Origin: Halobellus inordinatus
GTDB taxonomy: Archaea > Halobacteriota > Halobacteria > Halobacteriales > Haloferacaceae
Direction of reading: 5' to 3'
Length of the DNA: 64,000 bases
NCBI RefSeq assembly: GCF_024464655.1
Contig: NZ_JANHAV010000002.1
Span: forward strand, 434,001 to 498,000
This document shows positions 63,529 to 64,000 of the stretch, piece after piece. The notes under the pieces are model-generated. The model saw only the letters and a list, made by a program, of their open reading frames with translations. It was not told the DNA's origin and made no database searches. Position 1 is the stretch's first letter. The number at the start of each line of letters is the position of its first letter. The translations under genes were made by a program, and so were the position numbers.

Positions 63529-64000
63529 ATGCGGACGCCCGCGCTGTGGTTGGCCCTCCTCGTCGTCGTCGCCGCGGTCGCCCCAGCATCAGCGCTCGCT
63601 CTGGACGCGTCACAGACGGCCGCGCTGGGTGACTCGGCCCCGGTTCCGCAAGTGGACGACGGATCGGACGCCACGCAACCGCGGACCACGGTCGACATCT
63701 CGCTCCGTTCGGACCGGAGCGCGTCCTGGCGCGTCGAGACGCACTACGCGCTCGATTCCGAAAACGAGACGCGCGCCTTCGAGACGCTCGCGAGGCAGTA
63801 CGAAGCGGGCGAAGCGAACGCCGGACCGGACATCGTGCTCTTTCGGTCGCTCGCGGACCGAGCGAGCGAGTCGACCGGTCGGCCGATGGCGATCGAGAAC
63901 GTCACGTATCACAGTTCGATCGACGAGGCGGACAGTCGCGGCACGCTCGCGCTCACTTTCCGGTGGACGAACTTCCTCCGCCGCGGCGATAACGAGACGC
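63529..64000 (+). CDS. Secreted protein, N-terminal part (runs off the window)
   Basis: The first 157 residues of a protein with a signal peptide (MRTPALWLALLVVVAAVAPASA), then a short linker and a beta-rich region (TTVDISLRSDRSASWRVETHYAL, GTLALTFRWTNFL). No stop is reached before the window edge. It has the look of haloarchaeal secreted or membrane-anchored families with an N-terminal sensor-like domain. Divergent from the other secreted-protein gene across the fourth family A element. Confidence 0.75.
   Translation, partial: MRTPALWLALLVVVAAVAPASALALDASQTAALGDSAPVPQVDDGSDATQPRTTVDISLRSDRSASWRVETHYALDSENETRAFETLARQYEAGEANAGPDIVLFRSLADRASESTGRPMAIENVTYHSSIDEADSRGTLALTFRWTNFLRRGDNET

Overview
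The window is chromosomal DNA of a halophilic archaeon (class Halobacteria). GC content is high, proteins are strongly acidic, many genes look leaderless with an AT-rich TATA-like box about 25-30 bases before the start, and the gene set is archaeal: A-type ATP synthase, PAN ATPase, aRF1, IF2/5B, Nob1, TiaS, CarS, CTP-dependent riboflavin kinase, F420 genes. A bacteriorhodopsin cluster most like that of square or pink-water haloarchaea points towards a Haloferacales-type organism, but genus cannot be fixed from the sequence alone.

Layout. 1-8.1 kb: carbamate kinase divergent from a cyclic-2,3-diphosphoglycerate-synthetase-like P-loop protein, a TVP38/DedA-like membrane protein, then overlapping mutS-mutL. 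8.1-17 kb: nested small mobile repeats, an MFS carrier, a cofE-mer F420 pair, a Nudix/eIF2B fusion, EngB, Nudix hydrolase, small haloarchaeal families and RimI. 17-31.5 kb: aconitase, dUTPase-like protein, PAN, pyruvoyl arginine decarboxylase, IF2, PRC-barrel and Nob1, CPBP protease, release factor aRF1, a MinD-like ATPase with a very long acidic tail, ArgS. 31.7-38.9 kb: ribK/rbkR-ribB operon, ilvE, DUF502, carS, pyrE, gfcR and a purine-type permease, with two near-identical 114-bp intergenic repeats. 39-46.3 kb: ASST-like secreted protein, glutaredoxin, HTH regulator, tiaS, a HerA-like ATPase, two overlapping fluoride channel genes and tandem tRNA-Asp(GTC) genes. 46.5-60.4 kb: the A-ATP synthase genes atpH-I-K-E-C-F-A-B, all on the minus strand, with atpD separated from atpB by bat-bop-crtY-blh, the bacteriorhodopsin/retinal cluster. 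60.5-64 kb: a quinone-type methyltransferase, a pilin-like protein and two secreted haloarchaeal proteins.

Two things stand out. First, the bacteriorhodopsin gene keeps every pump residue and a bop-type upstream activating palindrome but carries an in-frame TGA at codon 31, in the loop after helix A; its activator (with a LOV-type cysteine motif), lycopene cyclase and retinal-forming dioxygenase are intact and sit inside the ATP synthase gene set. Second, the window carries several families of 78-84 bp hairpin elements (MITE-like). Four copies of a 78-bp family, one 79-bp and one 80-bp element of unrelated sequence all begin with TA, end with TA and sit between TGA (or TCA) trinucleotides (one side is TGG in one case). 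In three cases the left TGA is the stop codon of the preceding gene. One 78-bp copy sits inside an 84-bp copy of another family, and removing it with one TGA restores that element exactly.

Most genes are housekeeping. Functional links inside the window include agmatine supply (pdaD) and use (tiaS), F420 synthesis and use (cofE-mer), retinal supply and opsin (crtY, blh, bop, bat), and light-driven proton pumping next to proton-driven ATP synthesis.
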